A DNA stretch of 64,000 bases, taken from NCBI RefSeq assembly GCF_052324685.1, contig NW_027506873.1, forward strand, positions 1,991,999 through 2,055,998. Direction: 5' to 3'. Each line of letters begins with the position of its first letter. The stretch's first letter is position 1. Shown here one piece after another: positions 41,936 through 52,965 of this stretch. Source of the DNA: Brachyhypopomus gauderio. Lineage: Eukaryota > Chordata > Actinopteri > Gymnotiformes > Hypopomidae. The notes below the pieces were generated by a model. It was not told the origin of the DNA and made no database searches. It worked only from the letters and a program-made list of their open reading frames with translations. The translations under genes were made by a program, and so were the position numbers.

Positions 41936-43849
41936 ATTATTATTATTATTATTATTTTTCTCCGCATAAAACGCATACTGCAGCCTAAACCGTAAGGCCC
42001 AGGGAGACCAAACTTGGCAGACTGGTGTAGTCTGTTTGCGGGACCGTGCTAAAGTACAGAGACCCACATTGGCCTGATGGTGGCGCTATAGCGCAGCATT
42101 TTGCGTTTTGGTCCATATCTCCCACCCCGTAGGTCCTAGAAACAAAATTCCACTTCAGGTGCATTCCTTGGCTCTAGACAAACAAAAAAGCCTCAAGAAC
42201 CATTAAGCTCCGCCTACTTAGATTTTTTGCTAATTTGCATAATATGCAAAACCTACTTTTTTATACTAGTCCCTGGTTTTTCATCGGATTTCTTCAATCT
42301 TGGTGTCAAAATATTCAGAAGAATCTCATTATCAATAAATTTGAACAAAATTGTTACATTTGCATACATTGTCGTTGTGACATGTCAATCAATAGCTCTG
42401 AGGCGTGGCCAAATTTACTTCAGCAGCTATATCTCAACAATGCTTTGACCTATCTTTATGAAAATTTATCAGTTGTTAGGGCACATGACTCAGAGGTCAC
42501 AGGTCAAAGCTGGCCACGATTGTCCAATAGGGGGCGCTATAACATGGGGAAATTTGTTTCTCAGAAACCATTAGTCACATCAAGCCCAAACTTTACAGGC
42601 ATCATCAGGGGCCCAAGTGGTATCAAGGCACACAATGATGACCTCATCACTCAAAAAACATGGCCGCCATGAGCCAATTAATTTTTATTTGAATTAATTG
42701 GCCATTTGACAGACTTACCATTGGCCAATCAACATGAAACCTCATCACTGTACATATCCCAGGACTATGTGTCATACTGTGCAGTGTTGAAACATTTGGC
42801 CACTAGGTGGCGCTATTTGTGAAAATCATACATAACTCCTCCAAATTTTCACTTAGGAACATGCAACTTGTTTCATTTTATACCTTGCAGTAGACCTGAC
42901 AACTTTGCAATTACAAGTCCTATTAAAAAATGCATACTTTTGTCACATTCATCAATTGTTTGAAAATAGCTCTTTAAGAACTAGTCCTAGGAATTTGATC
43001 CAATGATGGCAAAAATGGCATAGGCATAATCTGTAGACACTGTAGTTAACTAAATAAGGAAAAAATGTTGCATTTTTATTTGTCTGATTGGTCAATTTTT
43101 CCATTATATCCTTCTGGCCATGCCATAAATGACCTTTATTGCTATCACTCATAAACCATGTAAGTGATCAACTCCCAATTTGAAAGGCTTTTATAGACTG
43201 AGGTCCTTGTGAGGTAGGCCAAGTTTGGTTCAAATTGGCCTGTCGGAGGCGCTACAGTACCCAAAAACCTGAGAAATCATAAAAACTCACGCAGCAATCT
43301 TGTTATGCAGAATACAGACAAGTAATGGGGCTTTTATGATTCAGATCAATGAGGTCTATAACATTGCAATTACATCTCATAACAAAAAGTGCACTGCCTG
43401 ACCAGAAATTAACCTTTTAATTCACCAAAATGTCATTGCATTACTGAGATTAATGAGATATCAGTATGATAGTACTTGGGCTCCATCTAGTGGCCAAACA
43501 CCGAAACTGACTGAAAACAATTGCTCACATGAAACACCACAAAAACGCACACAAAGCTGATCTCAGCATGTGATTTAGTTCTGTGATCTGAATAATTTTG
43601 CCAATACACATTATTTTGATCCTTTTGGGCCTTTAGTGCCTCAGTTGAATTGAATGTTTTGTCACATTGATTTACTTATGCATTTTTTCCACTCAAACAG
43701 CTTCTATTCACTTTTGGGTCTAAAGGACCTATTGGGCTTCTTTTTGCCTATTGAGGCCAAGAGGCCAATTTGTTGGTCTAAAAGACCCTTTGGGCTTTTT
43801 TGCCTTTTTGTGTGTGAACCCGCCAATCGCCGCTTGCGGCTATATTTCT
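41936..43849 (+). mobile_element. Array copy 6, type B body without its 5' end
   Basis: It starts in (ATT)n directly after copy 5 and is nearly identical to copy 3. The stub at 38254-38318 is its likely 5' end. Confidence 0.8.
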
Positions 43850-45621
43850 TATTTTTCTTATTCTTTTGCCCATTTTTTGACATAAAATGCATCGTGCAGC
43901 CTAGACCGTAATGCCTAGAAAACCCAATCTTGGCAAAAAGGTTCAGTTACCTCCAAGGACCAGATTCCCATACAGGGACCCCAAATTGGCCTGATGGTGG
44001 CGCTATAGCAGACCATATTGACTTTTTGTCCATATCTCCTACACCGTAGGTCCTAGAACCAAAATTCCAGTTCCTATGCATTCCTTGACTAAATTCAATA
44101 GGACAATTAATATACAACCATTAAGCTCCGCCCACTTAGATTTCGAGTTAATTTGCATAATGTGCAAAATCACACACATCTTTGAGCGCGAACTAGTCCC
44201 TGGATTTTTCACATACGTGCACATATGTGGTATCAAAACGTTCAGAAGAGTCTGAACTTTAAAATGTATCCAACAAAAATGCTAATTTCTTCACTACCTA
44301 GTCAGTATAAGCCAATCAAATCAGGGGGCGTAAATTCAATAGTAAATTTTGCACAAATGGAACTCTAACTTAAGAAAACTTGCATGTAATGAGATGGCAC
44401 TTCACAGACAGCTTCCGTGTGAGGGTCTGGGGCAGCTCGCAGTGGTTGCCATACCTCACCTGCTAGGGGGCGCTATAACATGCAAAAATTTGCCCCATGC
44501 ACTCAGATTGGCCGATCCACATGAAACTTGACAGACATCATCTATGGGCCTCTGGAAACCAGGTCCTAAAGCAGACATGCCATACTTCCAAAATGGCTGA
44601 CGTAATCGGCCAATCAGTGATCGGCACGCGTTTGACAGGCTTACCATTGGTCGATCTGCACGAAACCTCTTGGGTGTGGACAAGTGCACGCCCCCTATGA
44701 CATAATCCAGCCGGGTGTCGATTGGCCACTGGGGGGCGCTATTGCAAAAAAAGCAAGTGTATCCCCTACATAATTCCACTTGGGAACATGCAATTGGACT
44801 CTTTTGATTCCTTGCAGTAGTGCGAACAACTTTCCCATTACATGTCCTATTAAAAAATGCACAGTTTATTTACAGTTAATAATAGTTTGAAATCATCACT
44901 TTTCATACTCCTCCTAGGATTTTCATACTATCATGTCAAGCAAAGTCTTATAATACTCTACAGAGTGTGAAATCAAAAAACAATCCAAAGATTTTGGATT
45001 TGAGGACACTTATACCTGCTAAATATTTTTTTAATGGACAGCATCGATACATATAATATTCATATTCTTAAAGCTCTTTCATATTTTACCCAATTCTGAC
45101 CAAAATGCACAAGCCCATTCAGAATCCCATCCTGAACAAATTTGTCAAGTTTCATCTAAATCGGTTATCGTATGGCTCTACAGTGCAGTATTATATACAA
45201 TGCATAAGAATGCATGTAAAGTCCCTCTGTCACCTTCTCCTTCTCACACGCACGCAAGCTGAAACTCACACTCTCAGTCTCTCTCACACTCTCACCCACA
45301 TTCCCCCTCCCATCTCTGTGCCCTAAGTAAACATTGCTCTGGCTACCTAGATCTCTCTGTGTCTATTAACCAGGCACACACACATACAGGCACAAGCAGG
45401 CCTTCCTATAGCATTCACAATTGACACTTCCCTAGCCATACCCACCCATATCTCAGTGACTAACACATGCTTATACAAACTGATATTTGGCTTCTTTTTT
45501 GTCTCTCTCTCACACAAACACAGACACACACACCTTTATACCTATATGTATGTATAGTTTCTATGTATACTTATGTATGTATGTATTAGTATATGTTGTC
45601 ATAGTTTGAATACATATACTA

Positions 45622-45682
<61 letters not shown>
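45622..45682. repeat. (CA)n microsatellite
   Basis: About 30 CA units inside array copy 7. Confidence 0.95.
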
Positions 45683-45685
<3 letters not shown>

Positions 45686-45737
45686 CTACCTAAATGTATG
45701 TATAGTTTGTATGCATATCTATAGTATATGTATAGTA

Positions 45738-46030
45738 TATGTCAGTCATACCAGTGATGTCAGTCATATCAGACATGCCAGTCCAGTCATGTCAGTTATA
45801 TCAGTCATGTCAGTGATGCCAGTCATGTTCTGCCAGTCATGTAAGTCATGTCAGTCATATCAGTCATGTCAGTCCAGTCATGTCAGTCAAATCTTCAAAT
45901 CATTACAGTCATGCCAGTTATGTCAGTCATATCAGTCATGTTAATTTTGTTCGTCATGCCAGTGATGTCATTCCAGTCATGCCAGTCATATCAGTTATGT
46001 CAGTAATGCCAGTCATGTCAGTCATGCCAG
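45738..46030 (+). repeat. 10-bp CAGTCATGTC/CAGTCATATC minisatellite
   Basis: About 28 degenerate decamers, alternating mainly ATGTCAGTC and ATATCAGTC or ATGCCAGTC, inside array copy 7. Confidence 0.85.
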
Positions 46031-46424
46031 GCTTTGCAGACTACATTCATACTTTGAATACACAGGCAGTCATGTTAGGCGTGCTACGTGTACAAGGAGT
46101 GAATTAACTAAGCATAGTCTCTGGCTCCCTCAATCTCTCTCTGTCAGTAATATACAGGCCCAATCATGTATAGACAAGTGCAGGCCTTCCTATACTGTTC
46201 ACATAGATGCAGCCATAGCCAGATGTGCTATTTTTGTGTCTCCCTTTCTGACACACACAGATGTCATCACACTCTACATCTGTAGAGCACACACTGGCCA
46301 AACCCAAACAGCTTTTTTTTTCACTTTTAGGTCTAAAGGACCTTTTGGGCTTCCTTTTGCCTATTGAGGCCAAAATGCCTATTGGTGTGTGAACCCGCCA
46401 ATCGCCGCTTGCGGCTATATTTCT

Positions 46425-46755
46425 CAATTGTTTTCCTGCAAAGCGAGAAGGTATGCAAATATAACTAACGCCCAGTTTTAAATCACTGTACTTCTTTGCA
46501 CTTTTGCACTCGTGTACTTAATTTCCACGTTCCCGAGAAAGTGCATATGTACATTTTGCTGTTAATTCAGACCATACATTCCCAAGAGCCAAACCTGGGG
46601 TAGAGATTTCAAAACCGTTATATATCTGATTACAGATTTGACTTTAAACACGGAACCTGACGGTAATGAACCAGATTAAGTACTGATACGGTAGTGGAGC
46701 GAGAGCACTCGGAGAATAGAAAACAGCCGATGCACAGATTAATGAGGCAGAGCGT
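46425..46755. other. Unique-looking spacer, nothing recognised
   Basis: No repeat or coding signal is seen between the array and the next minisatellite. Confidence 0.4.
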
Positions 46756-46758
46756 TGG

Positions 46759-47362
46759 GCGTGGGGCAGGTAGAGAGGGACTATCTGAGGGTGTGGGGCA
46801 GGTAGAGAGGGATTATCTGAGGGCGTGGGGCAGGTAGAGAGGGACTATCTGAGGGCGAGGGGCAGGTAGAGAGGGACTATCTGAGGGCGTGGGGCAGGTA
46901 GAGAGGGATTATCTGAGGGCGTGGGGCAGGTAGAGAGGGACTATCTGAGGGCGAGGGGCAGGTAGAGAGGGACTGTCTGAGGGTGTGGGGCAGGTAGAGA
47001 GGGACTATCTGAGGGCGAGGGGCAGGTAGAGAGGGATTATCTGAGGGTGTGGGGCAGGTAGAGAGGGACTATCTGAGGGTGTGGGCAGGTATAGAGGGAC
47101 TATCTGAGGGCGTGGGGCAGGTAGAGAGGGACTATCTGAGGGTGTGGGGCAGGTAGAGAGGGCCTGTCTGAGGGTGTGGGGCAGGTAGAGAGGGCCTGTC
47201 TGAGGGTGTGGGGCAGGTAGAGAGGGCCTGTCTGAGGGTGTGGGGCAGGTAGAGAGGGATTATCTGAGGGTGTGGGGCAGGTAGAGAGGGACTATCTGAG
47301 GGCGTGGGGCAGGTAGAGAGGGATTATCTGAGGGCGAGGGGCAGGTACAGGTAGAGAGGGAA
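46759..47362 (+). repeat. 32-bp minisatellite, about 19 copies
   Basis: The unit is gtggggcaggtagagaggga followed by ctatctgagggc, with variants at four positions (c/t, g/a) arranged in a mosaic. Confidence 0.95.
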
Positions 47363-47795
47363 TGGCTGATTGTAAACCGTTACCTAAGCATATATCATGC
47401 AAAATTACTCATTTTGACAGATAACAATGTGGAAGCAATGGAGATTTAGCTAAACAGGCTTGTTTAAAAACAAAACAAAACGAAGACAGCGAAGACATAC
47501 TGTTTTGGCATTTTTTTCAATTGAGCAGTACCATTACCTAAGGTAACCTACTCAGTGGATGTTTGTGGGCGCTTGTGTTGGAAATTCTCTGGTCACCCTC
47601 TCTGTAAATTACAAATCCGCTCTTTTTGTATCTTGTAATCTATGACTGTGTCGCCCTGTAATGTGTGTCAGTCATTTGTCTTTTACTGAACTAGCTGGTT
47701 TTTTGGCCATAGACTGTGAGGAGGACTATGCTATTCAGCGTCTTTTGGTCACCTAAAAGTACTGATACTTAATATCTGCTGCTGTGTCTACATTG
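47363..47795. other. Spacer without recognised features
   Basis: Non-coding. Nothing else can be supported. Confidence 0.4.
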
Positions 47796-47796
47796 A

Positions 47797-48107
47797 CTCC
47801 ACCTAAGTATCTCCATGTCTTTTAAAGTATTTCCATCTCCACTAAATCATCTAAATATCCATTAATCATCTCCATCTCCACTGAATCATCTACATCTCCT
47901 CTAAAGCATCTCCATCTCCACTAAATCATCTACATCTTGACTAAAGCATTTCCATCTCCACTAAAGCATCTCCATCTCCACTAAATCATCTAAATATCCA
48001 TTAATCATCTCCATCTCCAACTAAAGCATCTCCATCTCCACTAAATCATCTAAATATCCATTAATCATCTCCATCTCCAACTAAAGCATCTCCATCTCCA
48101 AGCTTGC
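47797..48107 (+). repeat. Degenerate CATCTCCATCTCCACTAAA minisatellite
   Basis: Words CATCTCCATCTCCACTAAA, ATCATCTAAATATCC and ATTAATCATCTCC recur many times; two blocks of about 60 bp (47956-48015 and 48027-48075) are almost identical. A related block occurs within stc1 intron 3 (49360-49600). Confidence 0.85.
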
Positions 48108-48205
48108 CAAACATTTTATTTGAACAACAAAAACAAACTTAAACCTTACTCCTACAAATTTCCTACTGATCTGACAAAGCCACAAAGGTTCATAGTGTTC
48201 CTGTG
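48098..48205 (+). repeat. Direct-repeat copy 1 flanking the last stc1 exon
   Basis: The stretch from TTGCCAAACATTTTATTTG through CTACTGATCTGACAAAG to GTTCATAGTGTT is duplicated at 49598-49710 in the same orientation with small differences. Confidence 0.85.
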
Positions 48206-48250
48206 TGTACTACATGTTTAACATGTGTTCATTTAATATTTCTCCAGCCC

Positions 48251-48377
48251 CCTCCCCACTCCAGAACCCTCCCCACTCCAGAACCCTCCCCACTCCAGAA
48301 CCCTTCCCACTCCAGAACCCTCCCCACTCCAGAACCCTTCCCACTCCAGAACCCTCCCCACTCCAGAACCCTCCATT
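48251..48377 (+). repeat. 17-bp CCACTCCAGAACCCTCC minisatellite, 7 copies
   Basis: Seven near-perfect units. It lies downstream of the stc1 polyadenylation signal. Confidence 0.9.
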
Positions 48378-48536
48378 CCAAGAATATAAAATACATCCCA
48401 GCTTCATTCCAAATATTTATTCATGTCCATAAATCAGTATTAGATCATACCTGTGTTACCAGACCTTTTAGTACATTATATTTCCTATGACCAGCATATG
48501 AAATATGATGCCTATAAGATGACACAGTCTGCACAA

Positions 48537-48542
48537 TTTATT
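48537..48542 (-). terminator. Likely stc1 polyadenylation signal
   Basis: AATAAA on the minus strand, about 220 bases after the stc1 stop codon. Confidence 0.5.
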
Positions 48543-48761
48543 CAGCTCTGAATCTGACTGTGACAACAAAATAAAGAAGCAAAACTAAATAAATTATTTG
48601 GTCCTATGTGGATTAAAACATATTTGAGCTTTTTCTATAAACTATATATTACCACATTATCATCAGTGTTTTATGTTTACAAACTGAATAAATGACAAAT
48701 ATACCATTAAACACCATAAACAGTAAAATGTATTTTGTGGTTGTTTGTGTGATCTGCATCA

Positions 48762-50730
48762 TTATTGGTTTGGTGCATTTTCTTCAACTGAACGTTTCTT
48801 GGCAAAGAGATGATTTGGATCACTGTTATGGAGGTTGGATTGGATCTTGAATATTGGCCAGCGAAAACCTTCATGGCTATCCATGCCTGCCTGTCCAGAG
48901 GTCAGGTCCTGGGGGCATGGCTTCTTCTGCAGTAGTTTGAACAGGGTTGCCATGTTGGGACTTAGTCGAGCCACAAGCCCAGCCCGGACAACCTCGACAG
49001 TTTCCTCATCACATTCCATTAGGCTCTGTAGGAGAGTGCTGTAGTACCTACCACACAGAAAAGATGAATGTACACACTTATAACCACAACACACATGGGC
49101 TCATCTGGATGCCTGATGCCAGTCTATTAGGAATTATACTTTCTAGTCCAGTACTTTGATTGCTGAAGCCACCATCAGATTCTGTAAAGCATTCTGAAAA
49201 GCATTTGCATTTCTACTGAAGTGTAGCAAAACCAACCAAATTAAAAAAAAATGCCTTTCATTTCATTATTACTACATCTATGACTATATCCCAGTCACTT
49301 GCCATCCTCTTTTGGTGAGTACCAAATATCTCCTTCTGGGTCAACAAAGACACCAGCAAAAGCATCTCCGTTTCCACTAAAGTATCTCCATCAAATTAAA
49401 TCAAATCAAATTATATTTATATAGCACTTTTTACAACAGTTGTTGTCACAAAGCAGCTTTACAAGTGCCGAGTCCTAGCCCCCAGTGAGCAAGTCAAGGG
49501 CGACAGTGGCAAGGAAAAACTCCCTACTCTCCATTTCCACTAAAGTATCTCCATCTCCATTAAATCATCTCCATCTCCACTAAAGCATCTCCATATCCAA
49601 GGTTGCCAAACATTTTATTTGAACAACAAAAACTTCCTGATCACCAACTGACCTGTTACTCCTACAAACCTCCTACTGATCTGACAAAGTTACAATGGTT
49701 CCTAGTGTTAACAGTTAATTTGCTCATTCAGTTATTTTATTTTTGTTGCTTTGATTAACATAGATTTAATATTCTACTTCATGTAATTTAGTATTTGTTT
49801 TTTAGAATTCAACATATTCTGTAGTGCAATACAGAGCCATCAGATTTTGGCTTTGATGCCATGAATGAAAATATGTAATTCAACTACTAAAAATATCTGT
49901 TTGTGCTGTTGTGGGTTTTCTTGCTTAGATGGATGTTTAACTATATAAGTGAAGCATAAAATATCCTGAAAGACTGTCAGGTTACTGTCAGAGTTACTGC
50001 TGGGTTTACCTGTTTGGAAAATGCCTGGGCACCTGAACCACTTCCCCAATTGCATCAGGGTTGGAGCGAGCCACCGCACAGATGTCCAGCTTGCTATAAC
50101 ATTCCTCTTGCACCTCAGCAATCATTTTCTGGAAAGTGGCACAACGCCGGATGGTCTGAAAAATCTTGGAGTTGATGCTGTTGGCAATGCACTTGATACT
50201 TTCCTTGACAAAGGTCTTACCCTGGAAGAGGTACAAAAAAACATTTTTGAACATGATTTATCATGCACTTAAATATAATTCATGATTTCATTATATTATT
50301 TTAATTGCAACCCATCGCAACCTATAAAATGTTTGTGTATTATTTTAAAACATTTTCTAAGTGCATTTGGACCTCTGTGTTGAACACAGCTGCTGTGTGG
50401 AAGAAGACGCTGCAGATGTCATGCATGCCGTCGGTGTCGCAGGTGGAGTTCTCCAGACAGGCAAACGCACTGCAGCCCACCAGCGGCGCTCCACTCATAC
50501 AGCGAGCTACATCCGCTGTGGCAGACACAACACAACGTCAGTTTGGAAAATCACAAGTAACTAAAACACGTAACCTGAAAACACGTAACACGTTCCCGGG
50601 AAACTACAGTGTACTTACATGGGCTGTTGGATGAGAAACGAACCCTTCTCTGCATGGGGGCGTACTGATCTGATTCAAAGGCAGATACAGCCAGGACAAG
50701 GAACATGACAAATCCGATTTGGGGCAGCAT
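48762..50730 (-). CDS. stc1: Stanniocalcin 1-type hormone, complete
   Basis: Stanniocalcin is the secreted glycoprotein of the corpuscles of Stannius that lowers blood calcium in fish. Four coding exons join in frame: 50730-50619, 50515-50373, 50221-50010 and 49047-48762, giving 753 nt and 250 residues. Residues 1-17 form a signal peptide, followed by a short acidic/basic pro-region. C43, C52, C57 and C63 follow, with the conserved N-glycosylation site N60-S-T. Exon 3 carries [13 protein letters not shown] and the hallmark [13 protein letters not shown]. Exon 4 carries [16 protein letters not shown] and LSPNMATLF. The exon 2 donor is a weak GTCCAA. Fish have several stc paralogues; the sequence is closest to the stc1 group, but stc1-like cannot be excluded. 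Confidence 0.93.
49383..49540 (-). mobile_element. LINE 3' tail in stc1 intron 3
   Basis: Reverse orientation of the tail seen at 52785 and 62285: GTTTTTCCTTGCCACTGTCG, then a Gly/Leu-like GGGGGCTAGGACTCGG word, then AAAGCTGCTTTGTGACAAC and AAAAGTGCTATATAAATATA. Confidence 0.75.
49598..49710 (+). repeat. Direct-repeat copy 2, in stc1 intron 3
   Basis: The partner of 48098-48205. Together with the CATCTCC repeats next to each copy it makes a pair of direct repeats 1.5 kb apart that bracket the last stc1 exon. Confidence 0.85.
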
Positions 50731-50836
50731 TTCTGCAGCTGTAGCCGAAATGTTTCAGTCCTTGGTTTAAGGGTAACCCTTTCAATCTTGTCTCACCTTT
50801 AACTGAGCTTGTGGTATTTTGTGGATAGAAAGCTCC

Positions 50837-50842
50837 TTTATA
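50837..50842 (-). promoter_or_regulatory. Likely TATA box of stc1
   Basis: TATAAA on the minus strand (context GTTTATAAAGGAG), 107 bases upstream of the start codon. It would place the start of transcription near 50810. A second TATAAG-like word lies near 50950. Regulated hormone genes commonly have TATA promoters. Confidence 0.5.
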
Positions 50843-50959
50843 AACAGTTTGGTTTTAGAATAACAGGTAATAAATCCTGCTGTTTGAACACTTGTCCAAT
50901 CAGAAAGAAGGCAGTAGTTTTCACAAAGGTCAAACCTTTCCATACTCTTATAAATATTC

Positions 50960-51790
50960 ATGGTCTTCAACCCACTCCCTCAAATAAAACCTATTTTAGT
51001 ACTACTGATTCCCAATAATTGCATGTCAGCACACGTTTGTCAGGACAAGTTGCATATGCTGAAAAGTACATCAAAATTAATCAAAATTTAAAATAGCAAG
51101 CAAAAATTGCATTTCCCAGTAACCCTTTCATGTGGCTTTAACATCTTGTTATTCTAAGTAAGTTATTGAAATTAAACAGTAGAATCTTGTGGAGTATTTT
51201 TCCATGAACTTGCACTCACCTTACAACCTGCAATCTAACAAAATATGAAAATGGACGCAGAATACAGCAAACCCATGATAATTCAGTAAAAGTAACATTT
51301 TACACCACATTCTGAAATTAACTGCAGAGGAAGGCTGTTGATTTTTTATTCTGTATTTTAAGAGATTTTAAGATAATGACCATGAGACTGTGTTAGATGT
51401 GAGTAGTGTCATAAGAGGGCGGTTCAGTAAGCTGTATTTGTACATCAATAATTGATGCTTTTTCACAAGCCATGTGTCTATTTTACAACACACCACATGC
51501 ATTTCTTTGAATGTAAACCCAACATCTTATTACAAACAAGGACACAATATTATTCATTGGAAGCACCAAAGCTTTGTGGATAATTTAAAAAATAATAATT
51601 TTTATAAAGGTGAATTACAAGCCATGCCCATGATGTGCATTTTACATTCAACATTAGTGTGAAGTGAATAATAGAAAACACAAGATATTCAAGAAATTGG
51701 TGAATTTGTAGTTGCAGAATAATCTGAATGAGAAAAGTGTGTGAGATGATTCAGGAATAATAAATAAAAAAAAATTTTACCCACGCACAC
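50960..51790. other. stc1 upstream region without recognised features
   Basis: AT-rich; only short open frames. Confidence 0.4.
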
Positions 51791-51797
51791 AGACACA

Positions 51798-51801
51798 CAC
51801 A

Positions 51802-51856
<55 letters not shown>
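51798..51856. repeat. Compound (TG)n(AG)n microsatellite
   Basis: About 8 TG followed by about 19 GA units. Confidence 0.95.
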
Positions 51857-51858
<2 letters not shown>

Positions 51859-51859
51859 A

Positions 51860-52780
51860 AAAAATTTTAAATATAAAAAATAAACAGGATTATTTTGGAC
51901 AGAGGTTGTTCATCAGCTGTGCAGGCAAAGTGCTTAACAAAGTAACACTTCATACAGAAGTAGTTTGCTTGCACAGTTGGAAACTTTGTGTACTTTTGTG
52001 TACAATACATATTTGTGTACAATACATAAATAATATTTTAGTATCTCTGCGTATCTTACCTTTAACTAATGTATACTGCAGTCACTTTCCTGGAATCTTC
52101 TTCACTTATTTGGTATTATCCCTACATTATCAGATTGACACAAGAGCTTTCTCTTTACTCTTTTGGATTACTCTAAAAATGTTTTTTAGAAATTAATTTT
52201 AAGAAAGAAGTAGCCTGTATTGCTAGAATATAGATAAAATCCCTTTTAATATCAAACAGTAAGTTTCATTAGAATAAGTATCCTGCAAAGTGAGGTAATT
52301 TGTAGTGTTTTGTTGTTTTTTTGTAAGCAAATGTATAATTTAAAGTTTGTAATAACGTTAATTCTTAAGCCTTCCTATTCTGCAAATGAACATGCCCTCA
52401 TTGACTATTCCTTCCCGTTGTCTCTGTTAATGACGCGTTACCCTCATTAGTGTAAAGAGGAAGTGTTCCATGATGAATAACGTTACCTCATAGACCTTTC
52501 CACATGTTTTCCACTGAAGGTTAAATTACTCTGATAGTGATCAAAGAGTTCACTAGTTTTGTGGAAATGAGACAGCTATTAGTGTTGAACTTCCTTTGTT
52601 CACACGATTTCTCATGGTGCTGGAATAATGTAGTGCAATGCTAGTCGCTTGTCATGGCATCTATTTTGAGTATGTACTCAAATATTGCACATTTAAAAGT
52701 AATGTATCTTAAATTGTTCTGTTTGGGGCAGGTGTATTACTGATATGGAGTGTAAATAAAGTCACTAGTTCTGCTAAGGA
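51860..52780. other. No recognisable feature
   Basis: AT-rich non-coding sequence. Confidence 0.4.
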
Positions 52781-52784
52781 TACT

Positions 52785-52965
52785 TATTCTTCTGCTAGCG
52801 GGCCGCCCAATGTAGGATGGGTTCCCTTTTGAGTCTTGGTCCTCCCAAGGTTTCTTCCTAATCCCTGCCATTATAAGGAGTTTTTCCTTGCCACTGTCAT
52901 GTGTTGTAAAAAGGGCTTTACAAATACATTTCACTTTGACTGACATTTCTGATAATGATTTGGGT
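52785..52965 (+). mobile_element. LINE 3' tail
   Basis: GGATGGGTTCCCTTTTGAGT, CCTCCCAAGGTTTCTTCC and GTTTTTCCTTGCCACTGTC in this order form the 3' end of a common fish LINE. The same words follow a reverse transcriptase fragment at 62285-62490. Confidence 0.75.

Larger units (their letters stand above)
28397..44737 (+). promoter_or_regulatory. Repeated CTCF-like motifs inside the array
   Basis: Plus-oriented CCAATAGGGGGCGCTAT or near variants occur at about 28396, 30991, 34721, 36628, 38956, 42523 and 44460. Plus-oriented CCACTAGGTGGCGCT or near variants occur at about 28672, 31268, 34998, 36904, 39232, 42800 and 44726. Minus-oriented sites (CCATCTAGTGGCC on plus) occur at about 35682, 37589, 37869 and 43481. 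The best, TGGCCACTAGGTGGCGCTAT, fits the extended CTCF consensus. Binding is not shown. Confidence 0.5.
27641..46424 (+). mobile_element. 18.8-kb nested array of one Helentron/HINE-like element family
   Basis: All DNA between 27641 and 46424 derives from one non-coding family in a single orientation. Each complete copy begins AGGGTTCACACAC, followed by a small hairpin (CACAC-acgta-GTGTG), GGGAAACCTATTG, a T-rich tract and (TTA)n. It ends GTGTGAACCCGCC, then a GCCGC-TT-GCGGC hairpin and TATATTTATTA. The subterminal inverted repeat (GGGTTCACAC/GTGTGAACCC) plus a terminal 3' hairpin and no clear target duplication fit the non-autonomous Helentron (HINE) plan. This class assignment is inference. 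Seven bodies and six solitary 5' ends are listed separately. No protein of any length is encoded. Confidence 0.75.
43850..46424 (+). mobile_element. Array copy 7, oldest and most diverged body, without its 5' end
   Basis: It starts CTTATTTTTCTTATTC just after copy 6. Its body word is ATAAAATGCATCGTGCAGCC (43882), clearly diverged from the others. It includes a (CA)n tract and a 10-bp CAGTCATGTC minisatellite. The 3' end is normal (GCCGCTTGCGGC at 46404-46415). The stub at 38186-38253 is its likely 5' end. Confidence 0.75.

Noticed and set aside
27750..46420. Recurrent 60-145-codon frames in the array
   Set aside because: The same frames reappear because the element repeats. They lack conserved motifs, differ in length between copies and are not maintained by selection as far as visible.
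48203..48490. Proline/serine-rich repeat protein frames, both strands
   Set aside because: These are products of the 17-bp CCACTCCAGAACCCTCC minisatellite; no gene context.
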